Shown piece after piece: positions 1 to 6,978 of a DNA stretch of 10,078 nucleotides. Source of the DNA: Candidatus Heimdallarchaeota archaeon (GTDB lineage Archaea; Asgardarchaeota; Heimdallarchaeia; Heimdallarchaeales; Kariarchaeaceae); assembly GCA_030668165.1 (NCBI GenBank), contig DAOUUM010000067.1:1-10078 (forward strand), given 5' to 3'. A program made the translations under genes and the position numbers. The notes below the pieces were generated by a model, which saw only the letters and a list, made by a program, of their open reading frames with translations, searched no databases and was not told the DNA's origin. Each line of letters starts with the position of its first letter. Within the stretch, counting starts at the first letter, position 1.

Positions 1-5
1 AAGTA

Positions 6-236
6 ATGATAAGTTCTAAGATAGCAAAAAACGGAACAATCAACTTTCCAGTATCAATTAGAAATAAATTGGGAGTAAATATTGGAGATTCGGTATCGTT
101 TATTGTCACGGATGATGAAGTAATAATTGTTCCAGTAAAAAGGCTGGAGGACCTATCCAACCCTAACAATTATGATAAGGCAGTCGAAATAATCAAGGAG
201 ATCGCTGACGAGCATAATAGGGAAAGAGATCAATGA
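6..236 (+). CDS. vapB: AbrB/MazE-type antitoxin (VapB-like)
   Basis: 76-residue protein whose first ~45 residues match the swapped-hairpin AbrB/SpoVT DNA-binding fold: the run SKIAKNGTINFPVSIRNKLG is the usual 'S-K-i-x-x-n-G-t-i-x-i-P-x-x-i-R-x-k-l-g' signature, followed by GD and a beta-rich 'SVSFIVTDDEVIIVPVK'. The charged C-terminal tail (about 47-76) would be the toxin-binding part. By family knowledge it should neutralise the downstream PIN toxin and autorepress the pair. The stop overlaps the toxin start (ATGA, 233-236), the usual coupling of such pairs. The start at 6 gives the normal N-terminus of the family; the frame is open to the window edge, so upstream control signals are not visible. 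Confidence 0.85.
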   Translation: MISSKIAKNGTINFPVSIRNKLGVNIGDSVSFIVTDDEVIIVPVKRLEDLSNPNNYDKAVEIIKEIADEHNRERDQ

Positions 237-628
237 AGAAATATATCTGGGATACTGGAGCCTTAGCTCTTTATTTTGCGGCCCATATTGAGGTCAAAAA
301 AGTAATGCAGGAGATTGAGCAGGGAAAGGCAATTGCTTTTATTCCTACCAGCATCCTTGCAGAATATTATTACAAGGCAATTGAGAAATATGGGAAAAAA
401 GCTGCACAGGTTCAGATTATCACATTAATGAATTCAGCACTGGAGGAGATTACAATCTCGAGGGAGAATGTATTCAAAATAGGCGAGTTAAAGGTTAAAT
501 ACCATAAACTATCATATATTGATAGTCTGGTGATTTCCCTAGGTCTACAAAAGAAAGCAATACTACTAACAACTGATGGATACATCAGAGATACAAAATT
601 GATAAAAACTATGAAATTTGATTATTAG
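233..628 (+). CDS. vapC: PIN-domain ribonuclease toxin (VapC-like)
   Basis: 131-residue PIN-domain protein of normal VapC length. The four acidic residues expected of the Mg2+-dependent RNase site are in place: D7 in 'YIWDTGAL', E44 in 'SILAEYYY', D97 in 'LSYIDSLVISLG' and D115 in 'LLTTDGY'. Family knowledge says such toxins cleave tRNA or rRNA unless bound by the partner antitoxin. Translation is coupled to the AbrB gene by a 4-nt overlap. The site residues are intact, so the toxin is probably functional. The target RNA cannot be told from the sequence. The pair lies beside a repeat-rich variable region, a common place for toxin-antitoxin modules. Confidence 0.88.
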   Translation: MKKYIWDTGALALYFAAHIEVKKVMQEIEQGKAIAFIPTSILAEYYYKAIEKYGKKAAQVQIITLMNSALEEITISRENVFKIGELKVKYHKLSYIDSLVISLGLQKKAILLTTDGYIRDTKLIKTMKFDY

Positions 629-827
629 TCAAGAAACCTAACATCTCTCGTAACTAATTCTAGTCATTTCTAAGATTATAAAGATTATTTAGAAATCTCT
701 TCCATAAAAACCACTTATCACCACCCATTAACCCTCATGACTCATAATCTTTGAGTTTTATGCTCAGAGGGAAATACAATATTTGATGTTACTTTTATTT
801 TGAAGGATCACAATGCATACATTCCCA

Positions 828-1077
828 AGAAGAAATATGAATCATTTAACTAGATTACTCTAAAATATAATAATGACCAATTCTAATATTTGAATTTAGT
901 ATGAACTAAGTTTTTTAAAAATTGAAATTTTCTAGGAAAGTTTATTGCTTTGCTTGTTTAGACTTTACAAAAATTAACAGTCACGAGCCATTAGGGTCTT
1001 TCTGTCATTTGCTTTGGCACGAGCAGAAGCGTTGTCGATTAATTTTTTAAGGGCTTTGTCTGGTGCTTCTCGGGACC
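828..1077 (-). repeat. Histone-gene repeat, copy 1
   Basis: First of two tandem copies with a period of about 253 bp; the copies start with the same 13 bases at 828 and at 1081. The first ~195 bases are nearly identical to copy 2 (two substitutions near 850, small indels near 945). From about 1021 on, where the histone codons before 'ASARAKAND' lie, the copy is much more diverged. The flank holds a conserved self-complementary AT-rich stretch (a T-run, A-run and 'aaaattgaaatttt' near 911-931) which on the minus strand lies downstream of the histone stop and may act in termination. Confidence 0.8.
974..1069 (-). pseudogene. 5'-truncated histone-fold gene fragment 1
   Basis: Read on the minus strand, this encodes about the last 31 residues of the intact histone-fold protein at 5798-5971, including LIDNASARAKANDRKTLMAR and the same stop codon. 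D39 of the intact protein is N here. Upstream of 'EAPDK' the similarity fades at about 1070 and no start codon is available, so it cannot make a histone fold. It is the more decayed of two relics and its inner codons differ far more than its 3' end, as if the 3' end had been refreshed by gene conversion. Confidence 0.75.
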
Positions 1078-1080
1078 TCC

Positions 1081-1384
1081 AGAAGAAATATGAATCATTT
1101 AACTTGATGACTCTAAAATATAATAATGACCAATTCTAATATTTGAATTTAGTATGAACTAAGTTTTTTAAAAATTGAAATTTTCTAGGAAAGTTTATTG
1201 ATTGCTTTGCTTTTAGACTTTACAAAAATTAACAGTCACGAGCCATTAGGGTCTTTCTGTCATTTGCTTTGGCACGAGCAGATGCGTCATCGATGAGCTT
1301 CTTGAGTGCTTTGTCTAATGCCTCTAGGGCATTTCCACCTGTGTTTAGGCCTTTTTTCTTGATGTATGCGCGAACTTTGGATTG
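1081..1384 (-). repeat. Histone-gene repeat, copy 2 (left boundary of the cassette)
   Basis: Second tandem copy. From 1125 to 1384 it aligns with 5697-5953 on the other side of the four-gene operon, in the same orientation. In the coding part (1229-1384 against 5798-5953) I count six differences in 156 bases. The match stops sharply after 1384. A tandem-type direct repeat of this length can recombine and delete or swap the intervening ~4.3 kb. Confidence 0.85.
1229..1384 (-). pseudogene. 5'-truncated histone-fold gene fragment 2
   Basis: On the minus strand it encodes residues 7-57 of the histone-fold protein found intact at 5798-5971, starting QSKVRAYIKKKGLNTGG and ending at the same stop. 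All six nucleotide differences from the intact gene leave the protein unchanged as far as I can read. The six N-terminal residues MVEYLV are missing: the codon just before Q7 is TAA (1385-1387) and there is no alternative ATG, so it is a recently displaced fragment rather than a working gene. The operon promoter follows within 70 bases. Confidence 0.8.
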
Positions 1385-1452
1385 TTAATCCGCTAAGAGA
1401 ATGGGATGTATTTTTGTGATATTGTTCATTTATAAAATAGTCACCTAATTAG

Positions 1453-1460
1453 TTTATATA
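1453..1460 (+). promoter_or_regulatory. TATA box of the radical SAM/LRR operon
   Basis: TTTATATA centred about 26 bases before the ATG at 1482, the archaeal spacing from TATA box to transcription start. This predicts a leaderless mRNA for the first gene, which fits the lack of a Shine-Dalgarno there, whereas the next three genes have one. A second weaker TATA-like stretch lies at about 1428-1436. Confidence 0.6.
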
Positions 1461-1481
1461 CAATGTATACCATAATGCCTT

Positions 1482-1898
1482 ATGAAATATCGAATTGGAT
1501 TTGTTAGCAATAGTAGCACCTACAGTTATTTGACTTATGTCCCTAAAGACTCACTTGATGAAATGGTATTTGAACCTCACAAATTAAGAGAATTTGGGTA
1601 TGTAATGGAGACTCTTGAGGAATTTGGTGAGTTTCTTGTGGACCAATTCGAATTACCTGAAAGATTTTACAAGGAAAAAGACCCTGATGCATATTCTAAT
1701 TCCATTATGGAAGAATATACTGCAGAATCGATTGATAGGTCGATGAGACATATCAAGGAATTCAAACGATTGGAAAAACTTGATTTTGTTGCACTTCATG
1801 TAATCTCGTCAAATGAGACAGATGAGCCAGCTCATTATTTGTCTTATCAGGGAGTGGTTCAGATCAGAGGCCATGGTGGATTTGAAGTTCGTTGCTAA
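1482..1898 (+). CDS. Small protein with N-terminal GFVSNSS motif, function unknown
   Basis: 138 residues, acidic, without signal peptide or membrane segment. It opens MKYRIGFVSNSSTYSYL. This resembles a motif I recall, from memory and not from a search, at the N-terminus of many small uncharacterised proteins of phages and bacteria (GFVSNSSSSSF type). The middle (about 40-105) is predicted helical and charged, and the end reads QIRGHGGFEVRC with a terminal cysteine. It is the first gene of the operon, apparently leaderless, and ends 10 bases before the radical SAM gene, so it is the natural candidate for the substrate or partner of that enzyme. The start is fixed by the motif and the TATA spacing. 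Another view is that it is simply a conserved cytosolic protein that travels with the enzyme. Confidence 0.8.
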   Translation: MKYRIGFVSNSSTYSYLTYVPKDSLDEMVFEPHKLREFGYVMETLEEFGEFLVDQFELPERFYKEKDPDAYSNSIMEEYTAESIDRSMRHIKEFKRLEKLDFVALHVISSNETDEPAHYLSYQGVVQIRGHGGFEVRC

Positions 1899-1908
1899 GA
1901 GGGTCTGA

Positions 1909-3018
1909 ATGAGATATATTTACAAGGATGATGGTGTGGTAAAATACATCAAATCTGAGCATTACAACGCCACATTTAATCGCATTAATGGTGAATTCCT
2001 GAGATGGGGAAAGACATATGATGATGATCCGGATCTGTGTTATTTTGGACCTGAATTACTTGATATCGAGATTTCCAGTGGTCAATGTAGTGGCAACTGT
2101 CCGTTTTGTTACAAGAGCAATGAATCCAGTCTACCAAACAAGTATATGGGATTTGATAGATTCAAACAATTATTTGATACTCTACCTCCAACCGTGAATC
2201 AGATAGCATTTGGAATCACAGATCTGGATTCGAACCCGGATTTTTGGAGGATCATGGAGTACTCCAAAGAAAATGGAGTAATTCCCAATTACACATGTAA
2301 TGGTAAAATGGTGGATGAACATGTGGCTGAGAAGACAGCTGAATTATGTGGGGCAGTTGCAGTGTCATATTATGACAAGAATACCTGTCATGATGCGGTT
2401 AATCATTTTGTGAAAGCTGGAGTTACCCAGGTAAATATCCATTTCATGCTAGCAGAGGAGACTATTAACAATGCACATGAACTTATTGATGATATCTCCA
2501 CTGATGAGCGATTAAAGGGATTATATGGACTTATTTTTCTTCAGTACAAACCACATGGACGTGGTATATCAAATTTTACACCTATTATGGATCTTAATAA
2601 TTTCAACAAAATGCTCAAATATGCTGAGAGTAAACAGGTATCCTATGGTTTTGATAGTTGTACCACCCCCATATATCTCAAAACTATTGAGAATACTGCT
2701 GAATACCAGCAGAAACTAATCTATGTGGAACCATGTGAATCAGGTCTCTTCTCCTATTACTGCAATGCTGACGGTGAATTCTTTCCTTGTTCATTCATGG
2801 AAGGTGAGGGTGAGTGGAAGACTGGGATCTCATCTGATGGAGTAAATGATTTTGTGAGTGAGATTTGGTATCATCCCAGAATAGTTGCTTGGAGAGATAA
2901 ACTGATCAATTCATCTAAATCCTGTAATTGTGAACAATCCAGGGTGTGCAGAAGCTGTCCTCATTATGATGCAATCACCGTATGCAAAATAGATAAGATA
3001 CAATTGGAGGTTATATAA
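1909..3018 (+). CDS. Radical SAM enzyme with SPASM-like cysteine-rich C-terminus
   Basis: 369 residues. The [4Fe-4S]/SAM motif CxxxCxxC is C60-x3-C64-x2-C67 in 'GQCSGNCPFCYK'. The usual GGE-like strand is replaced by 'AFGITDLDSNPD' (100-111). 'LQYKPHGRG' (211-219) fits a late barrel strand. The C-terminus carries C276, C285, G289-x4-C294, C339, C341, C347, C350 and C359, a SPASM/twitch-like arrangement for auxiliary clusters. Such enzymes mostly modify peptides or proteins (thioether or C-C cross-links, epimerisation, maturase roles); the actual reaction is not evident. I recall similar 'FGPE-lldiEi' radical SAM proteins of unknown function in phages and bacteria. A GAGGG ribosome site precedes the ATG. 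Its stop is two bases before the next start. No separate precursor-recognition (RRE) domain is obvious. Confidence 0.9.
   Translation: MRYIYKDDGVVKYIKSEHYNATFNRINGEFLRWGKTYDDDPDLCYFGPELLDIEISSGQCSGNCPFCYKSNESSLPNKYMGFDRFKQLFDTLPPTVNQIAFGITDLDSNPDFWRIMEYSKENGVIPNYTCNGKMVDEHVAEKTAELCGAVAVSYYDKNTCHDAVNHFVKAGVTQVNIHFMLAEETINNAHELIDDISTDERLKGLYGLIFLQYKPHGRGISNFTPIMDLNNFNKMLKYAESKQVSYGFDSCTTPIYLKTIENTAEYQQKLIYVEPCESGLFSYYCNADGEFFPCSFMEGEGEWKTGISSDGVNDFVSEIWYHPRIVAWRDKLINSSKSCNCEQSRVCRSCPHYDAITVCKIDKIQLEVI
3006..3011 (+). promoter_or_regulatory. Ribosome binding site of the first LRR gene
   Basis: GGAGGT nine bases before the ATG at 3021, lying inside the last codons of the radical SAM gene. It fixes the start and shows translational coupling of the two genes. 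Confidence 0.75.
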
Positions 3019-3020
3019 TT

Positions 3021-4289
3021 ATGAAAATTAAATTGAGTGGATATAAATCTGGAAATTTGGAATATTTGAAAGGAGTGATGCCTGATTTATACGATGAGCT
3101 TTATCTAGAGATGAAATTACTGGACCATCTGCCTAATATTAAATTCTTAATTGATAAAGAAGAAATTATTGGTATAAAGATTTCAGGAAAGATCATACCT
3201 AACAAATTATTCACAATTCAGAACATCAAAATTCTTGAGATTGAAGGATCTAATTTGGATGAACATGTAGCTAGGAGTATCAATCAGTATAATCTTGAAT
3301 ATCTTAAAATATCAAATATCAACAAATTTGATTTTATTGAATATTTGAAGCCGGTTAAATATTTGATATTAGATAATTTGAGCCCTAATTATGATCAGCA
3401 CTCCATTCAACAGATAGTGCTCTATGCTGAAAGTTGCGAAGATTATATTATCAATAAGAATATTGGATACCGTTCTGAAAATGGATTATCAGAGGGAATA
3501 TTCAGCAGACAGGAGAGTTTGGAGTATTTAAATTCTATCAAGGAGATCAGTGATGACATAATTGAACACGTACACCAGAACACCAATCTTGGAGATCCAT
3601 CAAGGTGGTCAAACCGATATCATGATCCTTATAGGGCGTATGGTAGTACGGGGAATCAGGTCTTTTATAAAGAAGCAAGGAGATTACAAGAGGCTACAGG
3701 TTACCATTACAAGCAAGCTCCATTACACGGGATACCTGGGATTTTTGCCAGAAATTTTGATATCTTAAATATTGGCATGCCAAGTGCAGATTTAGATAAA
3801 TTCCCTGAAGTCCTGTTGGATTACACAGAAAGATTGGAGTACTTGGATTTGAGTTACAATCAATTCATCAATATTCCATCGGAATTATATGACTTTGAGA
3901 ACCTTAAAACCCTGTACATGTCAGGTAATAAAATATCTGTGATCCCGGAAAAGATAACAGAATTATCTAAACTTGAGACACTTGTACTCATGGATAATAA
4001 TATTCAAAGTGTTCCAGATTATCTTGCAGATTTGAAAAATCTAAAATATCTTGATATCTCAAATAATTCAATCAGGAAATTACCAGTAAATTATTTGATA
4101 AATACAAATGCATATTATATTTATCTGGATGGTTTGCCAATAAAAACCACACCGGTTGAGATCGATGAAATAATTAATAAGAGAAAGAATAAATCTATTC
4201 TTAGATTGGATATCTCTGTTGCAAGATATTTTGAAACAGAACTAGCAAGAATAGATAAATGGACGAGGGTCAATCCAGGAAACATTTAG
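3021..4289 (+). CDS. Leucine-rich-repeat protein 1
   Basis: 422 residues, no signal peptide or membrane segment, so probably cytosolic. The clear LRR block is about 248-363: roughly five repeats of 23 residues of the type LxxLdLsxNxixxiPxxl, for example 'LEYLDLSYNQFINIP' and 'LKTLYMSGNKISVIP'. The N-terminal part (about 40-120) has weak, irregular repeats (LEIEGSNL, LEYLKISNI, VKYLILDNL). Between them lies a non-LRR island (about 165-245) rich in Y, H, W and R, including RWSNRYHDPYRAYG. A tail of about 50 residues follows, with IYLDGLPI as a probable cap. LRR solenoids bind proteins; the partner is unknown. Strong GGAGGT site, start two bases after the radical SAM stop: the two products very likely act together. 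Confidence 0.85.
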   Translation: MKIKLSGYKSGNLEYLKGVMPDLYDELYLEMKLLDHLPNIKFLIDKEEIIGIKISGKIIPNKLFTIQNIKILEIEGSNLDEHVARSINQYNLEYLKISNINKFDFIEYLKPVKYLILDNLSPNYDQHSIQQIVLYAESCEDYIINKNIGYRSENGLSEGIFSRQESLEYLNSIKEISDDIIEHVHQNTNLGDPSRWSNRYHDPYRAYGSTGNQVFYKEARRLQEATGYHYKQAPLHGIPGIFARNFDILNIGMPSADLDKFPEVLLDYTERLEYLDLSYNQFINIPSELYDFENLKTLYMSGNKISVIPEKITELSKLETLVLMDNNIQSVPDYLADLKNLKYLDISNNSIRKLPVNYLINTNAYYIYLDGLPIKTTPVEIDEIINKRKNKSILRLDISVARYFETELARIDKWTRVNPGNI

Positions 4290-4293
4290 GAGG
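4288..4293 (+). promoter_or_regulatory. Ribosome binding site of the second LRR gene
   Basis: AGGAGG overlapping the stop codon of the first LRR gene, nine bases before the ATG at 4303. It supports this start and co-translation. Confidence 0.7.
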
Positions 4294-4302
4294 AATATAT
4301 TT

Positions 4303-5697
4303 ATGGATAATGATGAACTTGAAAAAATATGTGATGAGATTTATGAAGAATTTCAAGCAAAAGAAATTACAGACTTTAGGAGGGATGATATCCCATATAT
4401 TTTTAATTCAAAGGAACTGAATCTGCTGGAGGAGCGCATACCAAGAATTCCTAAAACAATAGGTAAAATTCCCATTATAGAGAGAATTATAATTCCTATA
4501 GAAGATTTTAAAACAGTGTGTGATAATCCAGATATCGAATTTTCGGATATTGAGGTAATTTTTAGATCAATTCATTATGATAATTCTTTTGAATTTGACC
4601 TATCATATCTTAAAAAGTTTACAAAATTGAGAAGGATTGCATTTTATGAGTACTTTAGTGAGAATATTGCAGAAGCTATGGGTGAAATGAAATGGCTTGA
4701 GAGTATCGATATCAGGTTTGGTAATTTTACTCAAAATAAGTATCCACCTAGTACCTTCTCCTTTTTGTCCACACTAGACAATCTCACCTCACTGTCTTTG
4801 AGGATATCGTTTACAAATATAGGACCATTATTAGATGAGATCTGTAATATTTACACCTTAGAAAAACTAGCCCTTGCACCCATCCTCAAAACAGCATCAT
4901 TGGATGTGTCCAAGTTAATTCAACTGAAACATCTTGACTTGAGCAGTACGCATCTAGAGAGAATTATTGGATTGGAAAATCTAATATTCTTAGAATCCTT
5001 AAATATTTGGAGCTCAGATATTTCTGATTTATCAGGTATAGAAAAGCTCTATAATCTTGAATCTGTTACTATTGCTGATACAAAAATTGATAATTTGAAT
5101 TGGTGCTCTGAGCTCACCAATCTTAAATCATTGAACATAGCCCAAACAAGAATTAAAAATTTTGATGTGATACAGAAACTAATCAAACTGGAGCATCTAT
5201 CCATTGTATTTAGCCGAATGACCTATGCAGAATTTATATTTTCTCCACACTCAGCCTCTAGTTCCATGGAATTCCTAGATTTTAATATTAACTTCGATCA
5301 ACATGTTGACCTCAAATCTGTGCATATTTCAAATATTGGATTAAGAGAAATTCCATCTTCTCTATGTGAGTTAACTAATCTTGAGAAGATTGATCTAAGT
5401 CGAAACTATATTTACCAAATTCCAGATATACCTATGAAATCACCCGGTATTAGAGAAATCAATTTGTCAGATAACCCCATTTCAAACTTCCCCAAGTGGT
5501 TAACAGAGCTGAAATATATTAAAAAACTGGATTTTAGAAATAATCAATTAATTGAGGTACCTGAATTTGTACTTGATTTTCCAATGAAGTGTAGAATAAA
5601 TTTGACATCAGATGGATTAGAGGAACCAAGTTGGAATAAGGAGAAAAGAACTTTTAGAAATCCTAAAATAGAGTTTAAAAGTCGAGATTTCTATTGA
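4303..5697 (+). CDS. Leucine-rich-repeat protein 2
   Basis: 464 residues, no export signal. A helical acidic N-terminus (1-25) leads into an irregular region, then two LRR blocks. Residues about 208-300 hold 22-residue SDS22/internalin-like repeats such as 'LKHLDLSSTHLERIIGL' and 'LESLNIWSSDISDLSGI'. Residues about 337-427 hold 23-residue repeats with the xxiPxxl ending, such as 'LEKIDLSRNYIYQIP' and 'IKKLDFRNNQLIEVP'. The final repeats and the cap (INLTSDGLEEPS against IYLDGLPIKTTP) resemble those of LRR protein 1, so the two are probably paralogues that diverged in their N-terminal halves. It is the last gene of the operon, and its stop codon coincides with the start of the right-hand histone repeat, so the cassette ends exactly here. 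Role inferred: protein recognition. Confidence 0.85.
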   Translation: MDNDELEKICDEIYEEFQAKEITDFRRDDIPYIFNSKELNLLEERIPRIPKTIGKIPIIERIIIPIEDFKTVCDNPDIEFSDIEVIFRSIHYDNSFEFDLSYLKKFTKLRRIAFYEYFSENIAEAMGEMKWLESIDIRFGNFTQNKYPPSTFSFLSTLDNLTSLSLRISFTNIGPLLDEICNIYTLEKLALAPILKTASLDVSKLIQLKHLDLSSTHLERIIGLENLIFLESLNIWSSDISDLSGIEKLYNLESVTIADTKIDNLNWCSELTNLKSLNIAQTRIKNFDVIQKLIKLEHLSIVFSRMTYAEFIFSPHSASSSMEFLDFNINFDQHVDLKSVHISNIGLREIPSSLCELTNLEKIDLSRNYIYQIPDIPMKSPGIREINLSDNPISNFPKWLTELKYIKKLDFRNNQLIEVPEFVLDFPMKCRINLTSDGLEEPSWNKEKRTFRNPKIEFKSRDFY

Positions 5698-5953
5698 ATG
5701 ACTAATTCTAAAATTTGAATTTAGTATGAACTAAGATTTTTAAAAATTGAAATTTTCTAGGAATTTTATTGCTTTGCTTGTTTAGACTTTACAAAAATTA
5801 ACAGTCACGAGCCATTAGGGTCTTTCTGTCATTTGCTTTTGCACGTGCGGATGCGTCGTCGATGAGCTTCTTGAGTGCTTTGTCTAATGCCTCTAGGGCA
5901 TTTCCACCTGTGTTTAGGCCTTTTTTCTTAATGTATGCGCGAACTTTCGATTG
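5697..5953 (-). repeat. Histone-gene repeat, copy 3 (right boundary of the cassette)
   Basis: Aligns with 1125-1384 in the same orientation. It begins at the last base of the LRR 2 stop codon and runs through the histone 3' flank and codons 57 to 7. Its indel pattern near 5767-5785 matches copy 1 better than copy 2. The flank (5698-5797) separates two converging genes and contains the AT-rich self-complementary stretch (about 5736-5757), a plausible termination zone for both. Confidence 0.85.
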
Positions 5954-5971
5954 AACAAGATATTCTACCAT
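5798..5971 (-). CDS. Short archaeal histone-fold protein (intact copy)
   Basis: 57 residues, starting MVEYLVQSKVRAYIKKKG. The pattern fits a single histone fold: alpha1 about 5-15, long alpha2 about 23-46 (ALEALDKALKKLIDDASARA), loop 47-51 with the R49-K50-T51 motif seen in archaeal histones ('ngRkT'), then a very short alpha3 with the R55-D56 pair. It is shorter than canonical archaeal histones (about 67) and closer to the short DUF1931-like histone group as I recall it. I chose the ATG at 5971 because GGTGA lies eight bases upstream and because the family starts here; the frame stays open to a TTG at 6022, which would add a CxxC-containing stretch. It would bind DNA as a dimer. Two 5'-truncated relics lie at 974-1069 and 1229-1384. 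Confidence 0.8.
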   Translation of the reverse strand: MVEYLVQSKVRAYIKKKGLNTGGNALEALDKALKKLIDDASARAKANDRKTLMARDC

Positions 5972-6022
5972 GATTTTTTCACCGTCATAGGGGTTGTACT
6001 CGCATTTTGAACAAAATTCCAA

Positions 6023-6747
6023 CCATTTAATGATTGATATTTAGTTTGAACCAGATCCCAAACAATTAATGCTTAGTTACCAGTTCTGATGCGTCTTCAA
6101 CCTATCAGACATATCACAGTGTACCGATCTCCTTATTAAAGGTTTCGGACATCTCGCCAAATTATCAACTACAATCGCTGTACTTTTATTATTTTATACG
6201 CATTTTACTTAGGTCGTACTTGGGTAATTCTTTGATTCCGATATTTTGCCTAGCTTGTGAAACGGTTTGGCAATTTGTGGCATGAAGATTATTTCGTCAA
6301 AGCTATGAAGTATATGGTGATACCGAGAAAAAAATAATACTATCGTTATAAAATAGTAGAGAATTTCTACATTGAAATTGATTAATCATGCCTCAATATT
6401 GCGAATTTTTGATAATTGGGAGAATTGATTGTATTGTGGAGAATGTTCAGCTATTGTACATTTAGTTTCTGATCACAAGTCTTTGTGTTACATTTTTTGT
6501 CATTTAATTATTTTTTACCTTTACCAATTCATTTAATTTGTATATCAACACCAAATATTATATTCTGAAAATATGATCTTGCATTATTTTAAGACTTCAG
6601 TTTAATTCTTTAATAAATTGGAATTTTACTAAGTGAAAGGCGCACTTTGTAATTTCAGCCATATAATATGGAATTTTTTACATATTTAATCCAATTAGTA
6701 TTTCTTGTTTCCCTTTTGCTGACAATTACCAGGTTAAAATATACTAA
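6023..6747. other. AT-rich stretch without recognisable gene
   Basis: About 725 bases with frequent stops in all frames. The right side of the histone gene shows ATTTAGTTTGAAC (6039-6051), a 12/13 match to ATTTAGTATGAAC in the histone 3' flank (5719-5731), so the gene is bracketed by a short direct repeat. A small inverted repeat (GTAGA-5-TCTAC) lies near 6355-6370 and another (CCATAT-1-ATATGG) at 6659-6671. I see no tRNA, CRISPR or clear insertion sequence. Confidence 0.5.
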
Positions 6748-6951
6748 TCATTTAATTGCTGGTATCAATCAAAAGCCTTGCAGAAGGGTTTTCCTGCATA
6801 CAATCTTCCACAACCATCTGGTATTGTATCAATGGAGAATCGGGTTGTGGGAAATCATCCCTTTATACCAGTCTTCACAATCAATGCCAAACAGATCATC
6901 GATCTACCAGTTCTCCCCAGGATGATAGGACATATTGATCTATCTGATTAA
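6748..6951 (+). pseudogene. Decayed gene fragment, family unknown
   Basis: An island less AT-rich than its surroundings, open for 67 codons up to TAA at 6949-6951 but with no start near its beginning; the only ATG is at 6832 and has no ribosome site. The translation contains 'ENRVVGNHPFIPVFTINAK' and ends 'PRMIGHIDLSD', with codon use that looks genuine. I take it as the 3' end of a lost gene. The other two frames are also largely open here, so the choice of frame is not secure, and I do not recognise the family. Confidence 0.3.
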
Positions 6952-6978
6952 GTATTTGCACAATAAATATCTGGTATG

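Larger units (their letters stand above)
629..1481. other. Gene-free stretch with histone-derived repeats
   Basis: No intact gene found here. 629-827 is AT-rich DNA in which I see no gene, RNA or repeat. 828-1384 is filled by two head-to-tail copies of a repeat that contains the 3' end and downstream flank of a histone-fold gene (described separately). 1385-1481 shows no similarity to the other repeat copy and carries the promoter of the following operon. Confidence 0.7.

Noticed and set aside
828..1384. Repeats considered as CRISPR or an insertion sequence
   Set aside because: Units of about 253 bp without short regular spacers, no terminal inverted repeats and no transposase; they are explained by histone gene copies.
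5972..6022. N-terminal extension of the histone-fold gene to a TTG start, adding a CxxC motif
   Set aside because: It needs a TTG start without a ribosome site, while the ATG at 5971 has GGTGA at proper distance and gives the normal family start. Kept only as an alternative.
6254..6337. Short frame with 'NLWHEDYFVKAMKYM', faintly like the W-H-x-D-E stretch of IS6-type transposases
   Set aside because: 27 codons, stop directly before it, no inverted repeats or target duplications, and no further similarity around it. Too weak to call an insertion-sequence remnant.
6389..6466. 25-codon frame starting MPQYCEFLIIG
   Set aside because: No ribosome site, no TATA box at leaderless distance, no similarity I recognise; expected by chance.
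6756..6938. P-loop-like GESGCGKSS in one reading frame, suggesting an ABC ATPase
   Set aside because: The residues before and after do not continue as an ABC ATPase, the frame is only 60 codons long, and another frame of the same DNA looks more like coding sequence. Probably chance.
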